From the NCBI RefSeq assembly GCF_001418205.1, contig NZ_LIQF01000006.1:204464-268463 (forward strand): 64,000 nt of DNA. Reading direction: 5' to 3'. The notes beneath the pieces are model-generated. The model was not told the DNA's origin and did not search any database. It saw only the letters and a program-made list of their open reading frames with translations. Position numbers and translations under genes: made by a program. Position 1 is the first letter of the stretch. Every line of letters starts with the position of its first letter. The DNA is from Marinomonas fungiae. Its GTDB lineage: Bacteria; Pseudomonadota; Gammaproteobacteria; Pseudomonadales; Marinomonadaceae. Shown one piece after another: positions 26,480-36,265 of this stretch.

Positions 26480-27753
26480 GAACGCTCCCCTGGCAGACAT
26501 TTTTCAAAGCGCCACAAGCTCACAGGCAAATGTGGACGACGAATCCGCTTACCGGCTAAACGCTCGCTGCGATAAATCTGAATCGTTGAGCTTTCGTCGT
26601 AGGCATCTTGCGCCGCATCCCGTTTGGCGAGAAAAGCCATGGCTTCCATCGTCGTAGCGTCCGTCACCGCATTCACCAACAGCACGCCCCCTAATGGTAA
26701 ACGCTGCCATACTCGATCCAACAACTCAGACATTTCACCATCGCTCCCACCAATAAACACTCGCTTTGGCGCAGGCAAGTTAGCAAAGGCCTCTGGTGCT
26801 CGACCATGTACAACGTGTAGATTTTTAACCACACCAAAGTGCTCTCGGTTAGCTTCTAGGCAAGTTAAGCGCGTCTCGTGATGCTCTATAGCGTATACCT
26901 CAGTTTCTGGATTCCAGTAGGCCAATTCCACACTGACGCCACCGCAACCCGCACCGATGTCCCATACCACCTCTTTGGCTTCGACACCTAAATAAGACAA
27001 CACTGCCAAGCGTACTTCGCGCTTGGTAATCATACCTTGGCCATCACCTTTATCAGTAATAAACAAACCGTCTTTAAAACCCGGTGTCGACGGCAAACGT
27101 CCCGATTGAGCACTGGTATTGACGATCACGACATTAAGTGGATCAAAGGTTTCTTCGACATGCGCCAAGCTGTTAGCGGTATAACGGGTCACGCGCTCAT
27201 GCTCATAGCCCAAGCGTTCACAAACAAATAGCTCACTTAAACCAAGCCCCATCTCGATACATTCTTTGGCAATGGCTTGCGGGTTATTGGTTTTGTCAGT
27301 CAATAACAGTAACGTTTTTGATGGGTGTAACTGAGTACGAATCGACGCCAACGGGCGACCATGGACGCTAAAAACTTGCGCATTTTGCAGCGAGATCCCC
27401 AAGCGGTGACAAGCTGCCTGAATACTCGACACGTTTGGGTAAAAACGAACCTCTTGATCGGCAAACGAACGATGCACCCAAGCACCGATACCATAATAAA
27501 GCGGGTCTCCAGATGCTAAAATCGCAACCCGTTCTACGCCAAGTGACGCCCACTCATCCATGTGATGTTTGAGATCATTAAGCTTTGGCAGCACATGAGT
27601 CTGAGCCTTAGTGCCATAGGCTTTTACCATCGACAGCTGACGCTCACTTCCCACCAGCTTATCGCTCTCTGTAAGCTTGGCAAGAACATCCTGAGCTTCT
27701 TTTGGCAACTGCGCCTGCTCATTAATCCCCAATCCAATAACGTGAATCTTCAC
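26476..27753 (-). CDS. cobL: Precorrin-6Y C5,15-methyltransferase (decarboxylating), CbiE-CbiT fusion
   Basis: 425 residues. The N-terminal tetrapyrrole methylase domain (CbiE, about 1-205; ILASGDPLYYGIG) methylates C5, and the C-terminal Rossmann domain (CbiT, about 240-410; VVWDIGAGCGGVSVELA) methylates C15 and decarboxylates. This fused form is the CobL arrangement. The start codon is GTG, preceded by AAGGG. It overlaps cobI by four bases and follows cobH by 20 bases. Confidence 0.93.
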   Translation of the reverse strand: MKIHVIGLGINEQAQLPKEAQDVLAKLTESDKLVGSERQLSMVKAYGTKAQTHVLPKLNDLKHHMDEWASLGVERVAILASGDPLYYGIGAWVHRSFADQEVRFYPNVSSIQAACHRLGISLQNAQVFSVHGRPLASIRTQLHPSKTLLLLTDKTNNPQAIAKECIEMGLGLSELFVCERLGYEHERVTRYTANSLAHVEETFDPLNVVIVNTSAQSGRLPSTPGFKDGLFITDKGDGQGMITKREVRLAVLSYLGVEAKEVVWDIGAGCGGVSVELAYWNPETEVYAIEHHETRLTCLEANREHFGVVKNLHVVHGRAPEAFANLPAPKRVFIGGSDGEMSELLDRVWQRLPLGGVLLVNAVTDATTMEAMAFLAKRDAAQDAYDESSTIQIYRSERLAGKRIRRPHLPVSLWRFEKCLPGERS

Positions 27754-27773
27754 CGTTTTCCCTTACCGCTTAA

Positions 27774-28415
27774 TTAATAGTATTCGCCGATATTACAGCG
27801 CAACAATGCGTTACAACTGGCCGACGTCACCGCACTGCCACCCATACGACCGAGCAAGGTAATGCACTCTATGCCAAGCTCTAAATGATCGTCCCACAAT
27901 GCTTGCTTGGATTCCGCGGCGCCAACAAAGCCCACCGGCATACCGATCACCAAGGCAGGTTTAGGGGCTCCCGCACGAATCATTTCCAACAATCGAAACA
28001 AGGCGGTCGGCGCATTGCCAATCAAAACCACACTGCCTTCCAGCTGCTCTTGCCAAAGGCTTAACGCCGCCATGGAGCGTGTCTCACCTTTTGACTTAGC
28101 CAACTCTGCAGTGCATGGATCGTTTAAAAAGCACAGTGGCTCACGCGTAATCATACGCTTGGTGACGCCCTGCTTGACCATTTCCACATCACAAAGAATA
28201 GAACAGTTTTGCGCCAATGTCGCACGGCCTGCTTCACAGGCGTTTTCACTAAAACGCACTTGAGACGCCACATCTGGTAGACCTAGGCTGTGTACCACGC
28301 GCATTACCACTTGCTGGGCGTCGCGTGACAAATGATCAAGTTGTGTTAGCTCACGGATTTGACGAAAGCTTTCATTTTCAATGCCCTGAGGCGTCGGATC
28401 GTACTGATAAGTCAC
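27774..28415 (-). CDS. cobH: Precorrin-8X methylmutase
   Basis: 213 residues of the CobH/CbiC family. It moves the C11 methyl group to C12, giving (hydrogeno)cobyrinic acid. Signature stretches are SLGLPDVASQVRFS, CDVEMVKQG and GNAPTALFRLLE, and the active-site His is in VVHSLG. It begins with GTG, overlapping the cobK stop as GTGA, so translation is coupled. Confidence 0.93.
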   Translation of the reverse strand: MTYQYDPTPQGIENESFRQIRELTQLDHLSRDAQQVVMRVVHSLGLPDVASQVRFSENACEAGRATLAQNCSILCDVEMVKQGVTKRMITREPLCFLNDPCTAELAKSKGETRSMAALSLWQEQLEGSVVLIGNAPTALFRLLEMIRAGAPKPALVIGMPVGFVGAAESKQALWDDHLELGIECITLLGRMGGSAVTSASCNALLRCNIGEYY

Positions 28416-29188
28416 TGTTGTTGAGATTCCTGAGCACTAGATGCCGACATCTTAACTGCCTGCACCGCTTGAATAAGTTGCGAATAATCGGAAAAGGTGC
28501 GCACGGCGTTGTCTGCTTGTGGACGCTGATGTAGCAAGACGCTGATGCCTAGCTCACGGGCCGCATCCAGTTTGGCGGAAGTTGAGTCGCCACCGCTGTT
28601 TTTGCTGACAATTACATCGATTTGATGTTTGGTTAATAAGTCTCGCTCATTGACAAAATCAAACGGACCAATCGCTTTAAGCCAAGTAATCTTGTCAGGC
28701 ACCTCAAACTTCGGCAAAGCGGCCGTGCGCCAAACACCCTGTTCAAAGCCATCGGACTGGGTAATAGCAAGTAATTGCTCTAGGGACATTTGACCCGCGC
28801 TTAGTAAGGGACGTTTAAAGTCTTTAAGCTGCTCTAATAAGTCATCATCGTTTTGGTAATCACGCCAATTATCCCCTGCTTGTGGCTGCCATGCGGGACG
28901 TAAAAAGCGCCATACGGGAATACCTGTTTCTTTACCAGCAGCCACCGCTTTATTACTCATGGTCGCCGCATAGGGATGAGTAGCGTTGATCACTAAATCA
29001 ATTTGACGCTGTTTAAGAAAAGTAGCCAAGCCACCAAATTGAGTAAAACCACCCAAAACAATTTCACAGGGCAAAATGGGAATGCGCACCAACCCAGCAA
29101 TAGAGTAAAGGACCTCAAAGCCAAGCTGGCTAAAGCGTTCCGCTAAATGACGACCATCGGCAGTGCCGCCTAGTAATAAAATCTTCAT
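28412..29188 (-). CDS. cobK: Precorrin-6A reductase
   Basis: 258 residues of the CobK/CbiJ family, reducing precorrin-6A with NADPH. The N-terminal MKILLLGGTADGRHLA is the dinucleotide-binding motif, and INATHPYA and SKNSGGDSTSAKLDAARELG are family signatures. The correct start is the ATG at 29188, overlapping the cbiD stop as ATGA. A longer open frame up to 29380 only antisenses or shadows cbiD. Confidence 0.92.
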   Translation of the reverse strand: MKILLLGGTADGRHLAERFSQLGFEVLYSIAGLVRIPILPCEIVLGGFTQFGGLATFLKQRQIDLVINATHPYAATMSNKAVAAGKETGIPVWRFLRPAWQPQAGDNWRDYQNDDDLLEQLKDFKRPLLSAGQMSLEQLLAITQSDGFEQGVWRTAALPKFEVPDKITWLKAIGPFDFVNERDLLTKHQIDVIVSKNSGGDSTSAKLDAARELGISVLLHQRPQADNAVRTFSDYSQLIQAVQAVKMSASSAQESQQQ

Positions 29189-30306
29189 TGCATTCGACCT
29201 CGTTGCATCGCTTGACCCACAAATTGTCCTTTGCGATCTATCGCCAACACCTCTAAATCCATATGAGTAGGAACGAAGCGACGACAAAACCCTAAGGCTT
29301 GCTGGCACACAGCATCCGCCAAGGCAACCCCTTCTACTTGCGCAAATTTCAGCGCTTCGACACTGGTGTTGGCTTGGCACATTTTATATTTCAAAGACTC
29401 CGATGCCCCCAATGTTTGCGCCAGTTCCGCTAACGCTTCTAGGTTAATGGACGACACTCGGGAGTTTAAATCCATGTGCTGCTGCGCCAATTTACTGATT
29501 TTGCCAAAGCCTCCACATATAGTGAGCTTTTCCAATTGCGGGTCTTGGCTTTCCAAACGCTTCACATGTTTGAGCAATGCGCCAACAAAGTCCCCCATTT
29601 CAATCAGCGCCATCTCATCCAAACCATCGCGCTCTTGAATAGCGGCTTCACTAGCATTGCCTGTGGTCGCAGCGATATAGCGATGACCGTTGGCCCTAGC
29701 CACATCGACTCCCTGTTGGATCGAGGCAATGTAAGCACCACAGGAAAATGGTCGCACGATACCTGTGGTGCCCAAAATGGAAATGCCACCTAAGATGCCC
29801 AAGCGTGGGTTCATGGTTTTCAGTGCCAATTGCTCACCGTTTTCAACACCAACCTCGACTCGAAAGCCCCCTTGATATCCTTGTTCCTGAGCTACGGCAT
29901 TGAGGTGATCACTGATCATTTTACGAGGCACTGGATTAATAGCAGGCTCACCAACTTCCAGTAATAGCCCCGTACGCGTGATGACCCCAACGCCTTTGCC
30001 TGCCACAAATTCAATGCCTTGTTCTGGCGTTAACGATAGTTCAACCCAAATTTTTGCCCCATGGGTGACATCAGGGTCATCGCCTGCATCTTTTATAGTC
30101 GTGATCCTGACGCCCACTTCTTTAACATCATAAGAAATCATTTCAAGGGACACTTCTTGGCCTTTCGGCAAAGTGACAAACACTTGTTTAGGTTGCTCGT
30201 TGGTGAGTAACGCCGTGGCGGCCGCCACCGAGCAGGCCGTGGCACAGGTGCCAGTAGTCAGCCCTGATCTTAATGGCTTTGGGTCATCACTGCTTTCTGG
30301 CCACAT
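29185..30306 (-). CDS. cbiD: Cobalt-precorrin-5B C1-methyltransferase CbiD
   Basis: 373 residues. LRSGLTTGTCATACSVAAA at the N terminus and the later TTGNASE are characteristic of CbiD, which methylates C1 in the cobalt-early route where CobF would act in the aerobic route. It follows cobB by 6 bases and overlaps cobK by 4. Its presence beside CobI, CobL, CobH and CobK types is the mixed pattern also known from pseudomonads. Confidence 0.94.
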   Translation of the reverse strand: MWPESSDDPKPLRSGLTTGTCATACSVAAATALLTNEQPKQVFVTLPKGQEVSLEMISYDVKEVGVRITTIKDAGDDPDVTHGAKIWVELSLTPEQGIEFVAGKGVGVITRTGLLLEVGEPAINPVPRKMISDHLNAVAQEQGYQGGFRVEVGVENGEQLALKTMNPRLGILGGISILGTTGIVRPFSCGAYIASIQQGVDVARANGHRYIAATTGNASEAAIQERDGLDEMALIEMGDFVGALLKHVKRLESQDPQLEKLTICGGFGKISKLAQQHMDLNSRVSSINLEALAELAQTLGASESLKYKMCQANTSVEALKFAQVEGVALADAVCQQALGFCRRFVPTHMDLEVLAIDRKGQFVGQAMQRGRMQ

Positions 30307-30312
30307 TGCCTA

Positions 30313-31638
30313 TTAAGCACCTTGAAATAAGGCCGCTGTCGCGGCTAAGTTCGACGCAAAAAATAAATGCAGATAACTTGCTGTCAGACCTTTGGCTCGG
30401 TAAATAGCCTCCCCCGGAGCAGGATGACGCTGGCGTCGACCATGACATAACGGTTCAGGTGTGTTTTCACTCAATGAGCGATGATGAGCGTGACCGCGAA
30501 TATCCCCTTCCGGTAGCGGAGCGGTTTGCATACCTTGGCAACCGCGCTTACCACGCATGGCACCAGCGCCTTGAAGCAGTCCCAACATTGGATAAGTGTT
30601 GGACTCTAAATCTGTTAGCGTTTCTAAGCAGTAGAGCATGCCACCGCATTCGGCCAAGATCGGTTTATTGCTGGCAAAGAAGGTTTGAATCTGATCGCAC
30701 ATGGCACCATTTTGTGAGAGCTTTGCGGCATGTAATTCTGGATAGCCTCCTGGTAACCATAACGCATCGGCTGACGGAAGGTGCTGATCGTGTAACGGTG
30801 AAAAGAAGGTAACCGCTGCGCCCAATTTATCCAGCACGCGAAGGTTCGCATCGTAGATAAAACTAAAAGCTTCATCTTTGGCAATCGCGATGGTTTTACC
30901 AGCCAAAGGCCTACCAATATCTTGCTCAGTCACGTTTTGCTCTGGGCCATAAAAAGCAACAGGCTCAGGCAAGCTCAGCAAAGTTTTGTCTGACGTTTCA
31001 CTTAGCCAACGCACCGCGGCCGTGAAACATTGCTCCAACTCATCACCCACTTCAGAGGCTTGTACCAAGCCCAAATGACGCTCAGGCAAGGTCACTTCAT
31101 CATCTCGCTTCAAACTAATTAAGAACGGAAGATGCTCTGGTAAGGCTTCACGAATCAGCTGCGCATGGCGTTCACTGCCACAACGGTTGGCGATTAAACC
31201 CGCGACTTTGACATCTTGACGAAAGTTCGCCAGACCCGTCGCCACCGCAGCAGCGGTTTGCGCCATGCCTTTGACATCCATGACAATAGCCGCTGGGATA
31301 TTAAAGCGTGCCGCTAAATCAGCACTGGATGGTTCACCATCAAACATCCCCATCGCGCCTTCAACCAGGATCAAGTCGGCTTCTTGGGCGGCATCGAACA
31401 GCATTTTTTGACAATACTCATCCCCTGCCATCCAGATATCCAGTTGCTCGACGGGTTGCTTTGACGCTTGCGCCAAAATCTGCGGATCCAAATAATCGGG
31501 CCCCGTTTTAAACACACGTACCGTTTTACCTTGCTCAGTAAAGTAACGTGCCAAGGCCGCCGTAATAGTAGTTTTGCCTTGGTTCGAGGCAGGCGCAGTT
31601 AGAAATAATGCTGGGCAATGGGCCACATTCGCTGTCAT
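30313..31638 (-). CDS. cobB: Cobyrinic acid a,c-diamide synthase
   Basis: 441 residues from the ATG at 31638 (GTG at 31647 would add three; neither has a clear ribosome site). The N-terminal ATPase domain has the P-loop-like APASNQGKTTITAALA, and the C-terminal class I glutamine amidotransferase domain has the nucleophile Cys in AECGGMLY and the glutamine-loop LPGGYPELHA. It amidates the a and c side chains of (hydrogeno)cobyrinate, using glutamine and ATP. Confidence 0.93.
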   Translation of the reverse strand: MTANVAHCPALFLTAPASNQGKTTITAALARYFTEQGKTVRVFKTGPDYLDPQILAQASKQPVEQLDIWMAGDEYCQKMLFDAAQEADLILVEGAMGMFDGEPSSADLAARFNIPAAIVMDVKGMAQTAAAVATGLANFRQDVKVAGLIANRCGSERHAQLIREALPEHLPFLISLKRDDEVTLPERHLGLVQASEVGDELEQCFTAAVRWLSETSDKTLLSLPEPVAFYGPEQNVTEQDIGRPLAGKTIAIAKDEAFSFIYDANLRVLDKLGAAVTFFSPLHDQHLPSADALWLPGGYPELHAAKLSQNGAMCDQIQTFFASNKPILAECGGMLYCLETLTDLESNTYPMLGLLQGAGAMRGKRGCQGMQTAPLPEGDIRGHAHHRSLSENTPEPLCHGRRQRHPAPGEAIYRAKGLTASYLHLFFASNLAATAALFQGA

Positions 31639-31689
31639 CTTGTTCACTTATATAAAATGTGTCGTTTAAATTTGGCTTTTAAGTTTCGA

Positions 31690-33450
31690 CTAAGTCAGCA
31701 ACTGACTTAGTGAGATGTAATCGGCTTTTAAAGCACGGGCAAGTTCTTGTGCTCGACCTCGTTTAACTGGCGCCAACTCGGTGTCGACAACCGTCAGCTG
31801 TCCCGGCCATACCTTGGTTGCAAACGCCCCAGTGACACGCCCATCGGTCAAAATATAACTGTACAGCTCAAGCTGTGATTGTTGACGTAGTGCTTGTTGC
31901 AAATAGCGCTCTGCATCCTCAAGGGCTTGATGAATCGGCGTACCGCCACCCGCGCCCAATTCGTCAAGCTGCACTCGAATATTCTGTGGCGCGCGCACTT
32001 GCGGCAAGAGCCAATCCACTTGCTCACCACCAAACCCCAAGATGCTAATTTGCTCTCGTTGCAAATACGCCCGCTCCGCAATGTCCAAAATCACCCCTTT
32101 GGCTTTGGCAAAGGTTTGCTCGGCAAGGGTAGAACCCGATGTATCTAATAAAATGCAGTGTAAAACCGCTTTGCCGGTATGGGCTTTTCTGCGCAGCAAT
32201 TGCTGAGGCGGCCACCCCCCCATACTCTTTCTCAAGGTTTGCGCTATATCTATGCCACCGTTTTGACGGTTGCCAAGATGGGCCCCGCCTTGGCTTACGC
32301 CTCGCTGTTTTCCTACCAATAAGCGAGAGCTCGTAGACGTCCTCAGCTCCCGTGTTTGTGTAAACATTAACCTTAGCGGAACACTAGCTTGCTGACGCTG
32401 CGGAGCCATCTGCCCCAATTCACCGGTCGAGGTTTCACCTTCAGATTGGGGCTCATTCTGCGGTGAAGGTGAAGACTTTCCCGGCGTTCGGCCCTCCTGT
32501 GCCGGTTCGTTATAGGAGTCAGGGGGGCGCCTTGAGCTTGGTGGTGGAGAACTTGGGGGTGTATGCTGTGATGACGAGGCCTGTTGACGACGATGCGCCA
32601 AAACAAATTCTTCAACCGCTTGTACATCTTCAATTGAGACAGTATCCGCTGCACGCCAAGCAGCGTGCGCCATCGCTGCACGCACCCAAACAATGTCGGC
32701 ACGCACACCGTCGACACGGGCATCTTGGCAACGGCTGGCAATATCCATACGTAAGGCATCAGCACATTTAATGGAGTGTAAACGGGCTTTGGCTTGGCTA
32801 ATGCTTTGTCGCAGATTGCGTTGTTTGTACTTGAAGGCTTCGCAGAAGCCTTTCGGATCTTGGTCAAACTCATCGCGAAGACGCACAATCTGGACGCGCT
32901 CTTCTAAGGTATACTGGTTCGATAAAGCAACCATCAACCCGAAACGATCTTTTAGTTGTGGACGAAGTTCCCCTTCTTCTGGGTTCATGGTCCCTACCAA
33001 CACAAAACGCGCATCATGCACATGGCTCACCCCATCGCGCTCGACACGGTTTACACCACTGGCACTCACATCCAGCAACACATCGACTAGACTGTCCGCC
33101 AGCAGATTCACTTCATCCACATATAAAACGCCTTGGTCTGCTTGCGCTAATAATCCCGGTTGAAACTTCACCTGCTTTTCATTCAAGACGGAGTGGATAT
33201 CAAGCGAACCAAGTAAACGATCCTCTGTCGCGCCTAATGGCAAAGTTACAAACTCTGTGGGTGTGTTTTCCATTAGTGGCATAACACCGGCCAGTCCTCG
33301 GGCCAGTGTTGACTTAGCACTACCACGAGGTCCTGAAATCAGCACACCACCAATTCGTGGATGAATGGCTGTTAGAATCAACGCCAGTTTAAGGGATTCT
33401 TGCCCTGCGACTGCGGTGAAAGGAAAGTTGTGAAAAGAACCGTCTGCCAT
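31690..33450 (-). CDS. Fused ChlI/ChlD-type chelatase ATPase subunit (putative cobaltochelatase motor)
   Basis: 586 residues. An AAA+ domain (about 5-290) has an intact Walker A (GPRGSAKST, 40-48) and Walker B (VLYVDEVNLL). A proline-rich acidic linker (about 290-370) follows, then a VWA domain (about 400-586) with the MIDAS residues DTSGS, GGTP and TDGRVTG. This is the BchI and BchD architecture in one chain. Such proteins power metal insertion with a large CobN/ChlH-type subunit, and CobN is expected here but no such gene is in the window. It is the first gene of the corrinoid operon, 51 bases before cobB. A TTGACT / TAAGGT pair with a 17-base spacer near 33488-33533 is a possible promoter. 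I saw no B12 riboswitch. Confidence 0.87.
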   Translation of the reverse strand: MADGSFHNFPFTAVAGQESLKLALILTAIHPRIGGVLISGPRGSAKSTLARGLAGVMPLMENTPTEFVTLPLGATEDRLLGSLDIHSVLNEKQVKFQPGLLAQADQGVLYVDEVNLLADSLVDVLLDVSASGVNRVERDGVSHVHDARFVLVGTMNPEEGELRPQLKDRFGLMVALSNQYTLEERVQIVRLRDEFDQDPKGFCEAFKYKQRNLRQSISQAKARLHSIKCADALRMDIASRCQDARVDGVRADIVWVRAAMAHAAWRAADTVSIEDVQAVEEFVLAHRRQQASSSQHTPPSSPPPSSRRPPDSYNEPAQEGRTPGKSSPSPQNEPQSEGETSTGELGQMAPQRQQASVPLRLMFTQTRELRTSTSSRLLVGKQRGVSQGGAHLGNRQNGGIDIAQTLRKSMGGWPPQQLLRRKAHTGKAVLHCILLDTSGSTLAEQTFAKAKGVILDIAERAYLQREQISILGFGGEQVDWLLPQVRAPQNIRVQLDELGAGGGTPIHQALEDAERYLQQALRQQSQLELYSYILTDGRVTGAFATKVWPGQLTVVDTELAPVKRGRAQELARALKADYISLSQLLT

Positions 33451-33619
33451 GCCTACCTATCCAAGGTCCCTGTCTTGAAACCTTTATAAAATCTAAGCTT
33501 GAACCTTATCTTTGCCCTCTAACCAAGTCAAATTGAAAAGCCTACATTCCACATGAGGCACTTCGATACAGAAAGAAATACCGCTAAAATACGTTTTCTA
33601 CTTTAAGGATTTGAACTGT

Positions 33620-35455
33620 ATGAAATCTGCCATGCCTAGTGCTCACTCTGTCGATATGAATATGTTAGGTGTGTTTCGCTACAGTAAACGAGCTTTGCAT
33701 CTGGTCTGGCAGACGTCTGCTAAGCTCACATTCGGCTTAGGACTTTTGACATTGTTCGCCGGAGTACTGCCTGCTGCCATGGCCTATGTTGGTCAGTTAA
33801 TTGTCGATGCGGTGGTAGCAGCCATGGAGACCTACAAGCAAACCGGCGAGCTACAGTATTTTCCTGTCATGTACTACGTGCTTTTAGAAGGCGTTTTGGT
33901 GTTGGCTTTAAGCGCTAGCCAACGTGGGCTTGCTGCACAGCAAGCCATCCTACGAGCCCTGCTCGGACAACGGGTCAATATGATGATTCTGGAAAAAGCA
34001 CAGCAGCTAAGTTTGGGCCAGTTTGAAGATTCAGAGTTTTACGACAAGCTGGTACGCGCCCGTCGCGAAGCTTCGAGCCGACCGTTAGCATTGGTTAACA
34101 AGACGTTTTCTCTATTGCAAAACGGCATCTCTTTAGTCAGCTTTTCCGTTCTGTTATGGCAGTTTTCACCTTGGGCTTTGCTCATTTTAGTTGTCGGCGC
34201 CTTGCCAGCTTTTATTGCTGAAGCCAAATTTAGCGGCGATGCCTTCTTATTAGCGCGCTGGCGCTCGCCAGAAGTGCGTCAGCAAAACTACTTGGAAACC
34301 TTGCTGGCCCGCGAAGACAACATTAAAGAAGTGCGACTTTTTCAGTTGGGCGGGCGCTTTATTACTCGTTATCGCGATATTTTCATCAAGCTTTTTAAAG
34401 AGAACCGAACACTGATACTACGCCGAGAATTCTGGGGCTTTATGCTAGGCATCATCAGCACGTTCGTATTTTACGGCGCCTATGGTTGGATCGTTACCTC
34501 CACTGTGGTTGGTGCAATTACATTGGGTCAAATGACCATGTACTTATTGCTATTTAAACAAGGGCAAGGTGCGGTAGCCTCATCTCTTACCAGCATCAGC
34601 GGCATGTACGAAGATAATTTATATCTATCAAATTTGTACGAATATCTCGAACAAGACACTCTTGCCCAACAAACAGGCTTAACTGAAGGACCAATGAAAG
34701 GTGATGGCATTCGCTTTGAGAGTGTGTCCTTTCAATACCCAGGGAGCCACCAATACGCTCTAAACAACATTACACTGCACATTCAACCTGGTAAAAGCTT
34801 AGCCATCGTCGGCGAAAACGGTTCAGGCAAAACCACGTTAATTAAGCTGTTAACCCGTCTATATATTCCCTCTGAAGGGCGTATTTTATTGGATGGTTTG
34901 GATCTTAATGACTGGAATGAATCTGCTTTGCTGCAACGTATCGGCGTCATTTTTCAAGACTTTGTGCGCTACCAATTTATTGTCGGTGAAAACATTGGCG
35001 CAGGTGACGACGCACGTTTCCACGATGAAGATGGCTGGCAGCAAGCTGCCGGATTAGGTAAAGCAACTGACTTTATCTCTCATCTAAGTGATGGTTACCA
35101 TACTCAACTAGGGCGCTGGTTTAAAGGTGGTCAGGAGCTGTCCGGCGGTCAGTGGCAAAAGATTGCTCTGGCACGTGCATTTATGCGCGAGAAAGCTGAT
35201 ATTTTGGTATTAGACGAACCCACCGCGGCAATGGATGCTGGGGCGGAGGCGGAGATATTTGCCCACTTCCAAGTACACACAGCGAGTAAAATGGCGATCT
35301 TGATTTCACATCGCTTCTCAACCGTGCGCCTCGCCAATGAAATCATCGTCATGGAACACGGACAGATTATCGAGCGTGGCAGCCACGAACAATTGTTAGC
35401 GCTGGATGGCCGTTACGCCCACTTGTTTCACCTGCAAGCCAAAGGTTATCAGTAG
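33620..35455 (+). CDS. ABC exporter, fused permease and ATPase
   Basis: 611 residues: six-helix ABC permease (about 25-340), then the nucleotide-binding domain (about 365-605) with Walker A GENGSGKTT, signature ELSGGQ, Walker B ILVLDEPT and the H-loop SHRFS. The architecture is that of homodimeric exporters. The substrate is not evident and I recognise no close named family. It is divergent from the corrinoid operon with a 169-base shared upstream region, but that alone does not link it to B12. The ATG at 33620 follows AAGGA with good spacing. Confidence 0.87.
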   Translation: MKSAMPSAHSVDMNMLGVFRYSKRALHLVWQTSAKLTFGLGLLTLFAGVLPAAMAYVGQLIVDAVVAAMETYKQTGELQYFPVMYYVLLEGVLVLALSASQRGLAAQQAILRALLGQRVNMMILEKAQQLSLGQFEDSEFYDKLVRARREASSRPLALVNKTFSLLQNGISLVSFSVLLWQFSPWALLILVVGALPAFIAEAKFSGDAFLLARWRSPEVRQQNYLETLLAREDNIKEVRLFQLGGRFITRYRDIFIKLFKENRTLILRREFWGFMLGIISTFVFYGAYGWIVTSTVVGAITLGQMTMYLLLFKQGQGAVASSLTSISGMYEDNLYLSNLYEYLEQDTLAQQTGLTEGPMKGDGIRFESVSFQYPGSHQYALNNITLHIQPGKSLAIVGENGSGKTTLIKLLTRLYIPSEGRILLDGLDLNDWNESALLQRIGVIFQDFVRYQFIVGENIGAGDDARFHDEDGWQQAAGLGKATDFISHLSDGYHTQLGRWFKGGQELSGGQWQKIALARAFMREKADILVLDEPTAAMDAGAEAEIFAHFQVHTASKMAILISHRFSTVRLANEIIVMEHGQIIERGSHEQLLALDGRYAHLFHLQAKGYQ

Positions 35456-35466
35456 ACCAGATACAA

Positions 35467-35499
35467 AAAGGGCAATAGATGATGCATCTATTGCCCTTT
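35467..35499. terminator. Bidirectional terminator between ABC exporter and efpL
   Basis: A perfect 15-bp stem, AAAGGGCAATAGATG/CATCTATTGCCCTTT, with a 3-base loop separates the convergent genes. The T-run is short (TTTCTT to the right, TTTTTG to the left). Confidence 0.78.
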
Positions 35500-35521
35500 C
35501 TTCAATCGTCGGAAAAATTAA

Positions 35522-36094
35522 TTATTTTTCCGCACGTCCACCGAACTTACGTTCTTCCACGTTTACGCGGATACGCTCGCCAGTAGCGATGTATTCTGGC
35601 ACTTGAATCGTAGCGCCAGTTGAAAGCACAGCTGGTTTGGTACGAGACGTTGCAGACGCACCTTTGATCGATGGATCCGTTTCTACAACAGTCAGCTCCA
35701 CCACTTGCGGCAATTCAATGGCTACAGGCGCACCACTCACCAATACTACTTGGATGCCAGTTGTATCTTCAGTGAAGAATTCTACTTCTTCAGCGATCGC
35801 ATCTTTTTGCAAATTGTATGGTGTGTAGTCTTCTTGATCCATGAATACGTACTCTTCACCATCCAAGTAAGAAAACGTCACTGGACGGCGGATCAAATCC
35901 GCAAGATTCAACATCTCGGAATCTTTGAAAGTCTCATCAATTTTACGACCAGTAACCACATCGTACATACGCATACGGTACAAGCTACCACCGGCACGGC
36001 CTTGCGGAACCGAACGCTCGATATCACGCACAATATAAGTTTTACCATCGTATTCAACGGCAGAGTTACGTTTGATTTCACTGGCTTTTGGCAT
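35522..36094 (-). CDS. efpL: Elongation factor P-like protein EfpL (YeiP)
   Basis: 190 residues of the EF-P fold (KOW-like N domain and two OB domains). [11 protein letters not shown], the diagnostic [20 protein letters not shown] and [13 protein letters not shown] match YeiP/EfpL rather than EF-P. The domain I tip carries Arg33 (VPQGRAGG), the position of the unmodified Arg in E. coli EfpL, in place of the modified Lys of EF-P. EfpL relieves ribosome stalling on prolines and related motifs. The ATG at 36094 restores the family N terminus. Confidence 0.9.
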   Translation of the reverse strand: MPKASEIKRNSAVEYDGKTYIVRDIERSVPQGRAGGSLYRMRMYDVVTGRKIDETFKDSEMLNLADLIRRPVTFSYLDGEEYVFMDQEDYTPYNLQKDAIAEEVEFFTEDTTGIQVVLVSGAPVAIELPQVVELTVVETDPSIKGASATSRTKPAVLSTGATIQVPEYIATGERIRVNVEERKFGGRAEK

Positions 36095-36265
36095 TTTCAA
36101 TTGTCCTAAACAAAATTTAACCAAGGTTCTTTAACGAGCCCTTCTTTGCAGTCGCTGATGCTAAGCGACTTCACGTTTTTGTGCCACTACTTAATACACT
36201 AGTTGTAAGAAATAAAGCTTTTTCTCGTCTAATTTAAAACGTGAGCCGATCTAAGGAGGCAACTG

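Noticed and set aside
28412..29380. Long N-terminal extension of cobK
   Set aside because: The extra 64 residues overlap cbiD out of frame. The ATG at 29188 gives the family start and an ATGA overlap.
32693..33163. Plus-strand open frame opposite the chelatase ATPase gene
   Set aside because: Rich in Ser, Arg and Trp with no family features. It is the complement of the AAA+ domain coding sequence.
33451..33619. Cobalamin riboswitch upstream of the corrinoid operon
   Set aside because: No B12 box (GCCACTG) or expected long leader is present; the gap is only 169 bases and shared with a divergent gene.
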